Shown here piece after piece: positions 30,601 to 41,029 of a DNA stretch of 64,000 nucleotides (position 1 is the stretch's first letter; every line of letters begins with the position of its first letter). The stretch comes from Podarcis raffonei (Eukaryota; Chordata; Lepidosauria; Squamata; Lacertidae), in NCBI RefSeq assembly GCF_027172205.1, contig NC_070614.1:39996001-40060000 (forward strand), written 5' to 3'. The notes beneath the pieces were generated by a model. That model searched no databases. It had not been told where the DNA came from and saw only the letters and a program-made list of their open reading frames with translations. The translations under genes were made by a program, and so were the position numbers.

Positions 30601-32733
30601 AGTGGGCTTACCTCTGAACAAAACTTGCATAAGACCTCTTAAAGGGTCCCGACAACCCAAAATATTGTCTTCACTTCCAAGACCTTCTAAAATTTGTGAA
30701 TACCTAAACACAACCTACTTTAAAAGGATGCTGTAAGGCTTAATGAAATAATGTATCCAAAGGGCTTTGAACACATACAGCCCAATCCCACGCATATCTA
30801 CTCAGAATTAAATCCTATTAAATTCAGTGGGATTTACTCCGTGTCCCTGGATTGCAGCCTTAGTTTTCATGCAGATGTCCCCCCTTAAGTACTGAAATAA
30901 ATACTCAATGGCTCCATTTCCTTTAGGTCTGCCACATCCATACCACTGCAATTCCAAGCAAAAGTAGCCTCTCTTATATTTATAAGGTCTAGTGGCTGGC
31001 TTGCTGTTTTTGGGGGTTTCAGAAAGTAGAAATATCACAGAACACAGAATCTCATTATCCAAATATGTACACGTACCATGGTTCCAGTTCCATACTTACC
31101 TTCTACATCATCTGATGCAAGGATGTCATATTTGCTGCCTCGCCCTTCCTCCTCGTCATCCTCCTCATCACTGTCCAATGAGTGCTTGCCCTTAAAGCGG
31201 CTGCCTGGGCCTCCAACTGCAGGTTCCACCAGCTGTTAAAGGGGGTTGGGAGTTGGTAAAGAATGTAGAAATTATCCATTCAGAAGCTGAAGAATCTTCC
31301 TGTATTCCCCAGCATCACTAGTTTAGAGGGATTTTTTTTTTCCCTAATCAGCAGCTTATCTTTTTTTTTTAAGAATAATTTTTATTAACCAACCAATCAC
31401 ATCAAATCAAAGCAAATTACATAAATTCCAAATTACACAGCCGAATTTTAAATTTTTGTTGGGGGTACCCATATTTCAAGTTCCGAAGGAATCCAATCAA
31501 CTTCTTGCTTCTTACTGCTGTTTTAATGTCCACAAATCTAACCTTATGATATTCACAGCACTATCCAGTCCTTTCTTATTATTTTTCCACATCTCTTGTT
31601 GTTATTTTCATATATTTTTCCTTTCTCTTTGTGACCTCTGATAGTCTCCGCAAGCTGGTTAGAACAGTTTGTAATCCTGCATGGATTTTTTTTTTTTATC
31701 CAGTAGCCATATCCAGACGTTTTCCATATAACATCACTTCCATACATCAAAACAGTCTTAGCGTCATAAATCTTCACCAATCTGCCTCCTTTCTCAAAAC
31801 CTCTGAGGAGATTCCCTAGGAATGCAGTCTGAAAACAAGTCCATTCTTCCTCCCGGCTATAAATCCTTTGGCAAGATGGCGACTCCAAATTAATTGCTGC
31901 GCCATTCCCAAAAGCTCTTATTGCTTCTCGGTCTCCATAAAGCATACTTTTGGTTAAAGTTTATCTCCACACAGACCTTAATCATCCTGCTTGGGTCAGT
32001 TCAACCGACGGTTCTAATGAGGAGGGGTTCTTGTAAATCACATAGAAGGAAAGTAAAAAAGGCTTCCCCCCCATTCAGCCCCGTTGTCAACATACCCCGC
32101 CTTTGGTGTATCTTCATCGTAAAATACTCCTGTTTCTCCAGCCCGTCGTCTTCTTTCGCAGAGGTCACTTAAATTAGCAGACTTCACTCCCCTTCTTCAT
32201 TTGAAATATGTGCATTTGCTTCTTTTGTAACTAATTATTCCAAATTGCTGCAACTAGTGTGCGATCAGAGACAGCGTCCAGGAGAGCCGAGGTCCACACG
32301 GGGGCATTCTGCCTAGGGCCCTCACCCCCTTCTTTCGAATTAGGGGGTGATTTATGGGCACAGCAGGCAAGGGCAGTGTTCCCCATTTCCTTGGGGCAAC
32401 AAGGGAGGCTGCCTACTCCCATAACAGCCTCTTAATTACCCCGTGTGGGTCGGAGAGATGGTATTGTCGGCCATCTTCCAATGCGCCCCCTAGTGGCCCC
32501 CCCTAATCAGCAGCTTATCCCTCTTTTAAGCTCCCCTAAATCTTCAGGATACGCCACTGTGCATTCTCAAGTCAAGCTCCCAGATTTTAAACACACAGTT
32601 CCTCCTTCACTTTATCCCCTGAATATGAAGATATTGGAGAATAGCCCCTTTCGCTCACCTTCTTTTTTGGCAAGTTCATTTCCTCCTCATCCTCATCGCC
32701 TTGGTCCTCAAAGGTCACCTTGCGTTTTGACAT
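24500..32733 (-). CDS. CD2BP2: CD2BP2, CD2 cytoplasmic tail-binding protein 2 (U5-52K)
   Basis: Six coding exons (32733-32659, 31232-31100, 28741-28584, 27477-26973, 26572-26451 and 24610-24500) join in phase to 367 residues, against 341 in human. CD2BP2 is the U5 snRNP 52K protein and its GYF domain binds proline-rich peptides in CD2 and in SmB. The N-terminus [18 protein letters not shown] is acidic, [18 protein letters not shown] is nearly identical to human, and [16 protein letters not shown] leads to the NIDW motif. [12 protein letters not shown] follows in exon 4. The C-terminal GYF domain reads [20 protein letters not shown] then [20 protein letters not shown] and ends DFDLYT. Exon 4 is longer than in human. 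An acceptor just before the ATG (TTTTCGTAG) predicts a non-coding first exon near 34 kb. Confidence 0.97.
25036..25319. mobile_element. TA-flanked MITE ('gcaagacga' family)
   Basis: 284 bp with the termini CAGTGGTGCCCTGCAAGACG and GTCTTGCGAGGCACCATTG, flanked by TA. The interior repeats 'cgcaagacga' and 'gccgctaatag'. It lies between CD2BP2 coding exons 6 and 5. Confidence 0.85.
26451..26572 (-). CDS. CD2BP2: CD2BP2 coding exon 5
   Basis: First half of the GYF domain ([20 protein letters not shown], then SSSQMQ). The donor is GTAAGA. Confidence 0.96.
26973..27477 (-). CDS. CD2BP2: CD2BP2 coding exon 4
   Basis: 505 nt encoding the low-complexity middle, including [45 protein letters not shown] and [13 protein letters not shown], each matching human in order. 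Confidence 0.95.
27541..27692 (+). mobile_element. tRNA-Ile-type SINE with CR1-type tail
   Basis: The head 'gagctcagcttgttagagc', the GAT anticodon loop 'gctgataacgccaaggtt' and the B box 'ggttcgatct' point to tRNA-Ile. The tail is 'gggttggacgagatgggcct' and 'cccttccaactctacgat'. It lies in a CD2BP2 intron. Confidence 0.7.
28584..28741 (-). CDS. CD2BP2: CD2BP2 coding exon 3
   Basis: Encodes [20 protein letters not shown], then [20 protein letters not shown] and [11 protein letters not shown]. The acceptor is CTCGTAG and the donor GTAAGG. Confidence 0.96.
28855..29010 (+). mobile_element. L2-clade LINE 3' end fragment
   Basis: 'ctgtgaaccgcccagagacctctgggtatagggtggtatataaa' type 3' end of L2. 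It is followed by an unclassified piece ('tataccaagaacaaacttagttggtctctaaggtgctactgg'). Confidence 0.65.
29117..29550. mobile_element. TA-flanked GC-rich MITE ('ccgtatttttcgccc' family)
   Basis: Inverted termini CCGTATTTTTCGCCC and GGGCGAAAAATACGG lie inside TA/TA. The interior is GC-rich with nested inverted repeats ('ccttgggagcccgacaggaactcccgcggagctcccaagg'). The long minus-strand frame across it is not a gene. Confidence 0.8.
29560..29830 (+). repeat. Interspersed repeat, class unknown
   Basis: 'ggatcaggccagtggcccatgtagtcccgcattctcacagtggccaatcag' recurs, diverged, at 55980-56110, showing a dispersed family. I recall it from squamates but cannot name it. Confidence 0.5.
29850..30195 (-). 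mobile_element. Sauria SINE
   Basis: Complete on the minus strand, with a tRNA-like head (30190 downward: GTGGTCTAAACAACAGAGCC, GGTTCGAA-type B box in diverged form), 'ctgccaacctagcagttcgaaagcac', 'aacggcgtttccgtg' and 'catgctggccac'. The family tail is 'ggtccctttacct'. The 15-bp duplication CCAATAGTGTTTATA lies at 29835-29849 and 30196-30210. Confidence 0.92.
31100..31232 (-). CDS. CD2BP2: CD2BP2 coding exon 2
   Basis: Encodes [20 protein letters not shown], then [20 protein letters not shown] and DDVEG. The acceptor is TAACAG and the donor GTAAGT. Confidence 0.96.
31361..32500 (-). mobile_element. Non-autonomous L1-type retroelement (about 1.14 kb)
   Basis: A perfect 19-bp duplication (CCCTAATCAGCAGCTTATC) lies at 31342-31360 and 32501-32519. 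Minus-strand poly(A), seen here as Ts at 31361-31370, follows an AATAAA-like end. The 5' end on the minus strand is GC-rich and contains 'aagatggccgac', as L1 5' ends often do. No reverse transcriptase is encoded. The longest frame (31553-31945, 130 codons) has no likeness I recognise. It lies in CD2BP2 intron 1. Confidence 0.75.
32659..32733 (-). CDS. CD2BP2: CD2BP2 coding exon 1 (start codon)
   Basis: [20 protein letters not shown] then LPKKK, matching human MPKRKVTFQGVGDEEDEDE. The donor is GTGAGC. Confidence 0.95.
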
Positions 32734-33389
32734 TATGGCTCTACGAAAAGCAAACCAGATTCAAAAGATGAGCAGAGGGGATGCAAGACACCCAAGAGAG
32801 CTATCTGTGGGCAACACAGGAGAGGGGCTTGGCTGTTCTGATGGGTTTGGTTAACCAGAATTTGCATAATGCTGCTTCCACTGATGATAAGGCCCTTATC
32901 TCTACCATGCAGGTCTCAGGGGAAAGGGCCTTATCTCCACCATGCAGGTCTCTGGGGAGGGTTTGTAAACAAAGTAACTATCTCTGATGCATATACTGTG
33001 TTTTATACACATCGTTTTACCCTCTGCAAAAGAAAAATCCTATCACAATACATCTCAACCTGTTACGTAAACTCATTGAACAAAAGAGCCCCGCAAAAAG
33101 ATAGCAAATAAAAACTCCTTGCATATTCTGTCACAATGCTTTGATTTAGAAATAGCTGCACTAAGAAACCCCAAATTTCTTAGTAAGAATGGCACATTTA
33201 AGTTTTGTATACATAATTTACTCAGCTTCCAAAAGGATTTTTTTCACATAGCTCAGGGTTTATTTGGGGGCCACAAAAAGGGATGTGTGCGTGCAGGCTA
33301 ATAAGCCTCTAAAGAGCAAAGGAGTGCAACACCTGAGCTCTGACCACTAAAGTTAACAGCAGCCTTGGGAGAAAGGTAAAATGCTCCAA

Positions 33390-33512
33390 TTAGTTGGCAG
33401 ACTTAATCCCAGGACCATGGGTTCGAGCCCCACGTTGGGTGAAAGATTTCGGCATTGCAAGGGGCCGGACCAAATGACCCTCGTGGTCCCTTTCCAACTC
33501 TTCTACAATTCC
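33390..33512 (+). mobile_element. tRNA-Lys-derived SINE, degraded
   Basis: 'agacttaatcccaggaccatgggttcgagccccacgttggg' and the tail 'gggccggaccaaatgaccctcgtggtccctttccaactct'. It is the same family as 3059-3215, with the A box lost. Confidence 0.75.
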
Positions 33513-33719
33513 TCCTCTTCCTCCTCTGTACTTTGGCTGCTGAAAATAATCCAATCGTAGTCAAGCTCCACTGCTCTTCATCATCTCCAGAGGACTAAAA
33601 CGCAAATGAACTCCAGGCAAAATGTGGGTGTTTTTTTAAAAATTATTATTATTATTATTAAAAAGAAACCCCGACACCAATTACGTTCCTAAATTAACCA
33701 CGCTAACTAATTGAGGGAG

Positions 33720-34150
33720 AGGCCTCCCAAACTCCAAAGAAGCCTGTCGCACGGCTCGGAGGCCGCCCCGCGCTTTGCAGGTGTGAGCAAGGGGGGGTCA
33801 TTGACCTGGGAGCGCACCTGGGCAGGTATGCCGCCGCCGCCACCCCCCCCCCCCGCAGCCAGACGTTCAGGCGGGGCGGGAGCTATTAGAATGTGCGCAT
33901 TACGTCACTCCCATCCTCCCCCCCGCGCGACGGAATGCGACTCCCACCTGAGTCCTCACGCAGCCCCCGCTGCCCAACTCTCAAACCACCGCGGCGAGGT
34001 AATCAACATCCGGGTCCCGCCGCGCCATTCGACGAGGACGTGACGCTAAACAGGCGGCGGCGCACGCGCTCCGGAAGTGACAGCAAAGTATTGGCAAGCG
34101 CCGGCTTCGTTCGCGCCGACTAGCTCGAAGAGTGTGGGCAAAGCCTGCGC
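33720..34150 (-). promoter_or_regulatory. CD2BP2: CpG-rich CD2BP2 promoter
   Basis: A sharp CpG-rich block upstream of the CD2BP2 start. It contains a CRE/ATF-like TTACGTCAC (33900-33908), GACGTGACG near 34035 and an ETS site CCGGAAGTGA (34071-34080). No TATA box is evident. A strong minus-strand donor (CAG|GTGGGA near 33945) could end the non-coding exon 1. It may also drive transcription to the right. Confidence 0.6.
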
Positions 34151-34199
34151 GCGCGGCGGGGGACGGGGGGCGTATTTCCTAATTTTGGACCTCCTCCTC

Positions 34200-34637
34200 G
34201 GGCGGAAGTTCTATATCATTTCAAGCCTGTGCAGCCCACAGGAATTGTGCAGTTTATTGCTCAGCTCCAGTGTATCTTGGGTTGCCTGGGTGCAAAGCCA
34301 CGCACACTGGACTTCCTCCTGTATAGGACTTCGACCTTAGGAATGAGTAGTTCTTTAAACTGATGTGGTTTTAATGGCGCAAATACTGCAGGTGGAATTA
34401 AAAGGGAACCACACACGTTCCTGAAACAGGTCAAGCAACAACCCTCAGCCATAATGGTTAAACTGAACCTCCATGGTTCAAGGCACTGTATCCCTGAATA
34501 ACAGCTGCAGGAGATACAAGCATCTCCTTGGCCCTTTCAAATCATAGGGCAGATGAACCTTTTGTTTAAGCCTGATGCAGAAAGCCTCTTCTTTACCTTG
34601 CCACCAAACAATATATAGATAGATAGATAGATAGATA

Positions 34638-34679
<42 letters not shown>

Positions 34680-36860
34680 CACACCCACACCCAGAGGTAT
34701 CAGGGCAGTTCACAGAACAAAATCAAAATATAAAACCATGAAATAAATGATCAAAATAAAAACAACAACCCAATAACACCCCCCAAAAAAGCAACCCCAC
34801 ATATTATTATTATTTATTGGCTTTATGTCCCACCAGACACAGCATGCAGAGATTCCCATGTTTAGTTAAGGCAGAGGCTGCCGTTGCCTGCAAGAATCTG
34901 TGGATTAGGGTACTAATCCAGCCTTTAAGATGTCTTTAGCCCTATTAGTTTGTTGCAGTGAGAGAGTCTTGCAGCACCAACAAATTTACCATGCCACAAG
35001 CAGTAGCTTGTTTCTTAATACTGTAGACAAAGCGGGCTTATGCCACAATACAATTGTTGGGTTGGGCTACAATTTACTTTACTGTACTTCTAGGCCAACT
35101 TTCATTCAAACTGATGCCAGGGTTGTGTGCATTAAACATAAACAATATTTATTCCAAATAACAACAGCAACAACTTCATATGAACAATAAACTGAGGAGA
35201 AGAAGAACTATAAAATGATAAGGGAGACTGAGGCAACAAACCATTTAAAATATCTGGGCAAAGAAAAATGCCTTGGCCTGGCACCGATAATTATATTTTC
35301 TGCATTGAAAAGTTAGGGTACCATGACAATAAAAATCTTCTCTGTTCGATACGTAATGTACTTTCACTAGAAAGAGCACTTGAAAAAGGACCTCACTCAA
35401 AGATCTTACGGCATGGACAGGCCAACAGAGCTGTCTTTCCCATTGGGCTTAGTGGTGCGTTGCGCCAGGGCGCCGGCCTCTCAGGGGCACCCCAGCGAGT
35501 GGGGGAGCTGTGCGGCTTTGCCGGTGGCCTCCCCTTTCCCTGCACGCCCTCCAGCTGCGCCCCACCAACCACATGGCTTGTGGGTGTGCAGCTTGCCTCC
35601 CAAGTCTTCGTGGGAGGAGAGCGACCCCTTGCAGAGGCTTGGGAAAAAGTCGACAACTCTGGGAAATGGGGGGGGGGGAGGCAGAGGGATCTTTGCACCA
35701 CGGAGCAGGATATGCTTAAGATAGCCCTGCAGGCCAGGGTGGTATACAGACTTACTCCCAGCTATTCCAAGCTGCTGGGATAGCTCAGTTGGCAGAGCAT
35801 GAGACTCTTAATCTCAGGGTTGATATTGGGACAAAGGATTCCTGCACTGCAGAGGTTGGACTAGATGACCCTCATAGTCCCCAGACACAGGCATTAGAAA
35901 ATAAATATAACATGGCAGTGTTGCCCTCCCTCCTAAAACAAAACGGAGGGAACCATCATCAAGGAAAGCCACAGCGTTTCCTGAGCTGCCTTTCCTCACT
36001 ATTAGGTGGTGATAATTAAAAGTGGAGGGACATTCACCCCCAACAAGTCAAATGAGACTGTAAAGATCCCTTGCCAGGGAGCATCCAGCTACTCAAGTCT
36101 TTGGGGTTCCACCCTTTGTGAATTATTGACCCAATAATTATACTCTCATAGCCCTTCCACTTGGCTTATTATATGCAGAGTTGATGCTGGGCCTCTCACA
36201 GATGAATGACAGGCTGAAATGCAACAGATCCATCTCCAAGGGAAAGTTTTAAAACAGAGTCCCAGAGTAAGCAGAGAGAGAATACAACTTGCTCATCAAA
36301 AGCCTAATGAGGAAAGAAAAGATCTTTGTAATACATCTAAAGACTGCAAGAGATGAGAATTGCTGGTTTTCCCCAGCAGTGCCATTACTGACAATACCCG
36401 ATCCCTAGAAACCACCATATTTTCTTAACTAATGATGGACAAGTAAGTATATGATATTCCAGGGTGGGTGCATGGGGAGCGGGACAGGCAAGCTCAGAAA
36501 AGGGGGCACTTTATAGGGAACTGTAGCAACTAGAACTTAGATCCCAACGATTGAGGTTCCTGCATTGCAGGGGCGTTGGACTAGATGACCCTCCGGCCCT
36601 TCCAACAGTTCTATTATCCTACCCTCCATTCCTCACAGCTATTTCTTCCTGAAACGAATCCATTCTAAGACAACTCTCTTTAGGACCAGAGAGAACTTTC
36701 CTTCGAGGTTACGTTTCAGTAATTGGTTGTGGGTTCCTTACTTCCTCTTTCTAGTTGCTTGTTCTTCTTGATCTTGGGAGAGAAATTGTGGGTGGGGAAA
36801 GCAAGGGACCACGATCAAAGGGGAGGCAAGCTTCTCCCATAGCTACCTTCTCTTCCTGGA
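34200..36860. other. Intergenic between CD2BP2 and the PHETA-like gene
   Basis: A (GATA)n/(TA)n tract at 34611-34678 is followed by reversed LINE-3'-end-like sequence (34690-34870). A tRNA-Lys SINE lies at 35772-35885 and a CR1-type tail at 36548-36622. The rest is unrecognised. ORFs over 35268-35783 are GC-rich noise. Confidence 0.5.
35772..35885 (+). mobile_element. tRNA-Lys-derived SINE, internally deleted
   Basis: 'gggatagctcagttggcagagcatgagactcttaatctcaggg' (A box and anticodon region) followed by 'gaggttggactagatgaccctcatagtccc'. The B box has been lost. Confidence 0.75.
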
Positions 36861-36869
36861 TCAAGTGAC

Positions 36870-37000
36870 TTGTGAATCGCCAGGTGAGCTGTAGTCCCGC
36901 CCCTTCACCTGGGAAATGTTTCCTCTTGAAGAGTGGGAGAAGGAGAAACTGCCATGAAGGAAAACCAAAAGGGGGAACTCAGACGCATCTGACACCAAAG
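36870..37000 (+). other. Probable 5' non-coding exon of the PHETA-like gene
   Basis: The strong donor ACACCAAAG|GTAAGA at 37000/37001 lies 865 bp before the acceptor TTTTTCAG of the coding exon. The 5' limit is a guess. An ETS-rich stretch ('ccttacttcctctttc', near 36740) lies just upstream. Confidence 0.45.
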
Positions 37001-37448
37001 GTAAGAGCATTCAGGGGTATTTGTTTCCCTTTTTTACAATATCCTCATGTTTGCTTGGGACACTTGCTATAGTTACATTTATTTCAAGACAAACTGGGCA
37101 AGTTCTTGCTCCTTCCCTCTCACTCAGTTCTTCTCCAGCTTCCCCCCTTTCCCTGTATTTTCTTTAATTATGCATAGATTCGTCCTCTCCTTTTTTCTTC
37201 TGGCACCCTTCACCCTATCCTTTCATTACTTTTATTCCTTCACCACCTTTTGTCCTCACTCCTTCTAAAACCATTATTTCAATTTGTTTATGTTCTCCTG
37301 TCCTGTTATGCTTATACAGTATAGCACAATTGGTTTGCTCCTTCATTAAGTTATGTCCACTTTTGTTGCAACATCCTACTCTAGATCCTGTTCAGTTTTC
37401 TTAAAAATAAAATAAAAAATCCATCCCAAATTAGAATCTCTCCCAGCT

Positions 37449-37625
37449 GGATAAACACCACACATTTAAAGCAACCCAATAATCCTGGCAACTGTAGTTT
37501 ACCCGCAGGGAGCTATACTTCTCAGCACCTTTAACAAACTACATTTCCTAGGATTCTTTTTATTTCCGGGTGTGTGTGTGTGTGTGTGTGTGCGCTTTAA
37601 ATGGAAGATGTGTACACAGCCGGAG
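37449..37625. mobile_element. Palindromic MITE ('gcaactgtagttt' family)
   Basis: 'aatcctggcaactgtagttt' and 'aaactacatttcctaggattct' are inverted arms, with the outer arms 'cacacatttaaagc' and 'gctttaaatggaagatgtgt'. A (GT)n run at 37569-37592 is embedded. It lies in the intron of the PHETA-like gene. Confidence 0.55.
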
Positions 37626-37878
37626 ATCTTTCATCTCCCCTTCAAAAGCATGATCCCTTTTTTCATGTGCTTTGCTTCATTTTTTCTTATTCCCTTTCAC
37701 CCCATCCCTAAGTTATTCCACACTCTCTCTCATTTCTCCCCCCCCCCCGTTCTATATCTGCAGCTCCTTTTCTGGGCCCATTATCACCTGTACTTTCCTG
37801 ACATGCCCACCTGTTTCATTCACCGCCACCAGTCGTCCATCATTATTTCACCCCTCATTTTTCAGGGTTCTGTCCGCC

Positions 37879-38499
37879 ATGAAACTCCACCTCTCCAGTG
37901 CTCTCGCATCTTCCCACCTGAGGCATCTCCCAGACCGGCAGGGATTGCTGTACAAGAAGAGCATCCGCACAGCCTCCTACCGGCCATGCTGGTGCGAGCT
38001 CTGGGGCAATATCCTCTTCTGCCGAGACCAATCGGGAGATAGGGGTCCTCTTCGGCTCATCATCCTGGAAGGCTGCACCGTGGAGCTGCAGGAGTCTGCA
38101 TCTGAACCCCACACCTTTGAGATTTCCTACCCCAATGGTGTACCTGGCGCCCGATCCTACAAAATGGCGGCCGAGAGCCAAGAAACCATGGAGGGTTGGG
38201 TGCGAGCTCTCAGTACGGCAGGCTTCTGTTACCTCCGAGCTTTGGTGACGGAGCTGGAGGGACAGTTTCAGATGTTGAAGCACCAGCAGCCTCCCAAATG
38301 TGAAGGACAACCGAGACACTTGGCAAGAGACTTGAAACACCCCACTACAAAACCAGCGGTGGAAGCTGGTCCCTTCAACATGGGTTTTGTCCAGCTCCAT
38401 CAGCAATTTGGAGAAGATATTTTGAGGCTGAGGCGGAAGTGGCAGGAGAAGCAAGGCGAGCAGCAGCCAGAGAATGAGTCCTTGATTGATTTTGATTAG
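37879..38499 (+). CDS. PHETA-like PH-domain protein (F&H motif)
   Basis: 206 residues in one exon, starting at ATG 37879 (context TCCGCCATGA) just after the acceptor TTTTTCAG (37865). The N-terminus MKLHLSSA resembles MKLNERS of PHETA1/2. A PH domain spans about residues 21-125 (GLLYKKSIRTASYRPCWCEL, LRLIILEGCTVELQE, YKMAAESQETMEGWVRALS). A helix follows (YLRALVTELEGQFQML). The F&H motif FVQLHQQFGEDI near residues 170-181 is what PHETA proteins use to bind the ASH-RhoGAP module of OCRL and INPP5B on endosomes. It is shorter than human PHETA1/2 and diverged from both, and its synteny is not theirs, so I give no symbol. It may be a third paralogue. Confidence 0.9.
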   Translation: MKLHLSSALASSHLRHLPDRQGLLYKKSIRTASYRPCWCELWGNILFCRDQSGDRGPLRLIILEGCTVELQESASEPHTFEISYPNGVPGARSYKMAAESQETMEGWVRALSTAGFCYLRALVTELEGQFQMLKHQQPPKCEGQPRHLARDLKHPTTKPAVEAGPFNMGFVQLHQQFGEDILRLRRKWQEKQGEQQPENESLIDFD

Positions 38500-38659
38500 G
38501 GCAATTCAGGCCATACCAAACGTTTGGACCGTGCCTTTGCGAAGTCTAGAATCTATGAAGTTTCAGGCAAGAAAGTCATGCAGAGCCAGTATCTGATTAA
38601 TGCCTTTGAAACATATGTCAGCACATTGACATTGATTTTTACACGCTACAAGAGATTTT

Positions 38660-38665
38660 AATAAA
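38660..38665 (+). terminator. Poly(A) signal of the PHETA-like gene
   Basis: AATAAA 160 bp after the stop codon, in a TTTTAATAAATGTGT context. Confidence 0.75.
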
Positions 38666-39266
38666 TGTGTATTTTTAAACAAAGAAACCTACCAGCCTTG
38701 AGAATTGCTTTGTTTACCATAGTAGCAGCTGCCATACCTGATATAGTGAGAAAGGAGGTTGAGCTCAGTAATGGTATATTTTGGTGAGCGCTTATTGTGG
38801 GTGGAGTCTTCAGCTGTGCCAACCTCCTGAGCGTGGAATCAAAACCATTCGCCAAAGTGAAAGCTTGGCTTCTTTGTCATTATTTGGTCCAGCCCATGCA
38901 TTCAGTGGTGTGATGAAAACAGCATTGGCCTACTCTCTGGTCTTTGACTGGTGGGTCAGGACCATAGCTGTCAACTTTCAGTTTTGAAAATAAGGGATCA
39001 GCAGCCTCGAAAAGAAGGGATCAGCAGCCTCACCTGTCCCGGGGAAAGTCTACGGGATATCTAACAATCCGGGATAGCAGCGGGAAACGGCGCTGGAATA
39101 AGGGAATTTCCTGCAAAAAAAGGGAAGGTTGACAGCTATGGTCAGGACCCTTGCCTTAGCCTTAAGGATGCAGTGCCACAACAGCACTATCGCGATATGG
39201 TAAAGTAGCAATAAAAATGAAGCAACAGGTATCCACCATGTCTGGCCTAAAAGTTGACTGCTATCA

Positions 39267-40007
39267 CCCCAGTCAAGCTTGCAAAAATCTATCATTTGCC
39301 CGATAATAAATGTTGGAAATGTAAGGAAACTGAAGGTACATTCTTTCACCTTTGGTGGACGTGCCCCAGGATTAAGGCTTTCTGGGAAATGATATATAAT
39401 GAATTGAAAAAGGTATTTAAATATACCTTCTTGAAGAAACCAGAGGCCTTTCTCTTGGGCATGGTCGGCCAAGTGGTGCCAAAGAAGGACAGAACATTTT
39501 TTATGTATGCTACAACAGCAGCAAGAATACTCATCGCAAAGTATTGGAAGACGCAAGATTTACCCACTCTGGAAGAATGACAGATGAAACTGATTGACTG
39601 TATGGGATTGGCAGAAATGACTAGCAGAATCAGTGACCAGGGAGAAGAGTTGGCAGAAGAAGATTGGAAAAAATTTAAGGACTACTTACAGAAATATTGT
39701 AAAATTAAGGAATGTTGAATGATGTTGGATTGAAATTGAGTGGTTTCTAGCTGTAATGATATAAAGGAATATGAAAAAAAAGGTTTGGATAGAAAATAAG
39801 GTGGTATTATAAGCTGTAATGCTTTAAGTTAAGGATTTGCTGAACAAATAATTTGAAATGGAATACAAGAAGGGGAGGTATGAGGAGGTCAGAGAAATAT
39901 GTTATTGAAAAGTATGTATTATGAACTATATGTCTTTTTTAACCTTTTTGTTTGTTTTTTGTTTGCATAAAAAATTGAAAACTTTAATAAATATCTTATA
40001 AAAAAAA
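39267..40007 (+). mobile_element. 5'-truncated L1 copy
   Basis: It is collinear with the ORF2 C-terminus and 3' UTR of the L1 at 5942-11872 ([38 protein letters not shown]) and ends in poly(A). An 18-bp duplication AAAAGTTGACTGCTATCA lies at 39249-39266 and 40008-40025. The frame stops early at 39578-39580, and the 3' UTR differs from the full-length copy, so it is a sister subfamily. Confidence 0.93.
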
Positions 40008-40025
40008 AAAAGTTGACTGCTATCA

Positions 40026-41029
40026 AAGCCAGGATTGCCTGGAGAGTGGGGGCTCAGCAGAGGCCGCAAGCAGAAGTCTCCCTCAGATTAACTGTAAAGA
40101 GATCCTGTTAACTGGGAGAGACGGGCCCTTCCGAAGTGTGCCTCTACCTCTAAACTATGGTCCTTCCGATGGTGTCATTTTCCCCAACCCACCATAACAC
40201 ACACACAATTTATCAATGATTTCCAGGTAGTTGCCTACGCAACTCATCATAAAATCATTCCTCCAGCACAACTTTAAAACCTAAAAGGATCTTTGTTCCC
40301 AACAATATTCTGAATTTTCTGTATTTCGATTTTCCAGTTCTGCTCTCACACCCTTAAAGTATCCATGTGTAATTTTACTTTATGTTCACTTGCTCCCTGG
40401 CTCAACATCATTTGTGGCTGCCCAACATGGCACTGGTCCACCTCTGGCTACACAAGCCCACTGATTTCCCCACACACAGATCAACAACGAAGATTCAAGA
40501 GAGCCAGGGCAATGGCTGGTTGGGTGGGGGACGGTATTCAAATCTCCATTCCACTATGAAGTCCACTAAAGTAACCATTGTCCAAGCTCTGTCCCAGCCC
40601 CACCTATTATGCAGGACTGCTCCATGTATGTCATCCATAAGTTTCTTGGAGAAAGGTTGCAATAGGTGGCAAACATATTGATCTTAAAACCACCAACAGC
40701 CTTCCCCAATCATGGCAGAATTGAGAGGGACGTCAAAAGTCACAGAGTTTTGGGACAGAGAATATTTGACCCGGCAGCTGATGCTGGAATACATCTTCCC
40801 ATCATCCCTTACTGTGGACTGTGCAAAGTGGAGCTGATGAGAGCAGGAATCCAACAACATCTGGAGATTCCTCTTCCCTGATCAAGGTCCCCCTACAGAA
40901 TTCATGTTGGCAAGCTAGTAAAATGTGGGCTAGATGGCGCTACCATGACATAAGAGTTGTAGCTAGTGAGGGATTGCATCCAAGGAGTGCTCATCAGTGG
41001 CTCCTGGTCAACCTTAAAGAGAAAATGTC
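40026..41029. other. No gene recognised
   Basis: Unassigned apart from a diverged palindromic hAT MITE near 40775-40890 ('acatcttcccatcatccct', 'aatccaacaacatctggag'). Confidence 0.4.

Noticed and set aside
35268-35783. 171-codon plus-strand ORF
   Set aside because: No family likeness, no splice context, and proline/glycine-rich translation typical of GC-rich noise.
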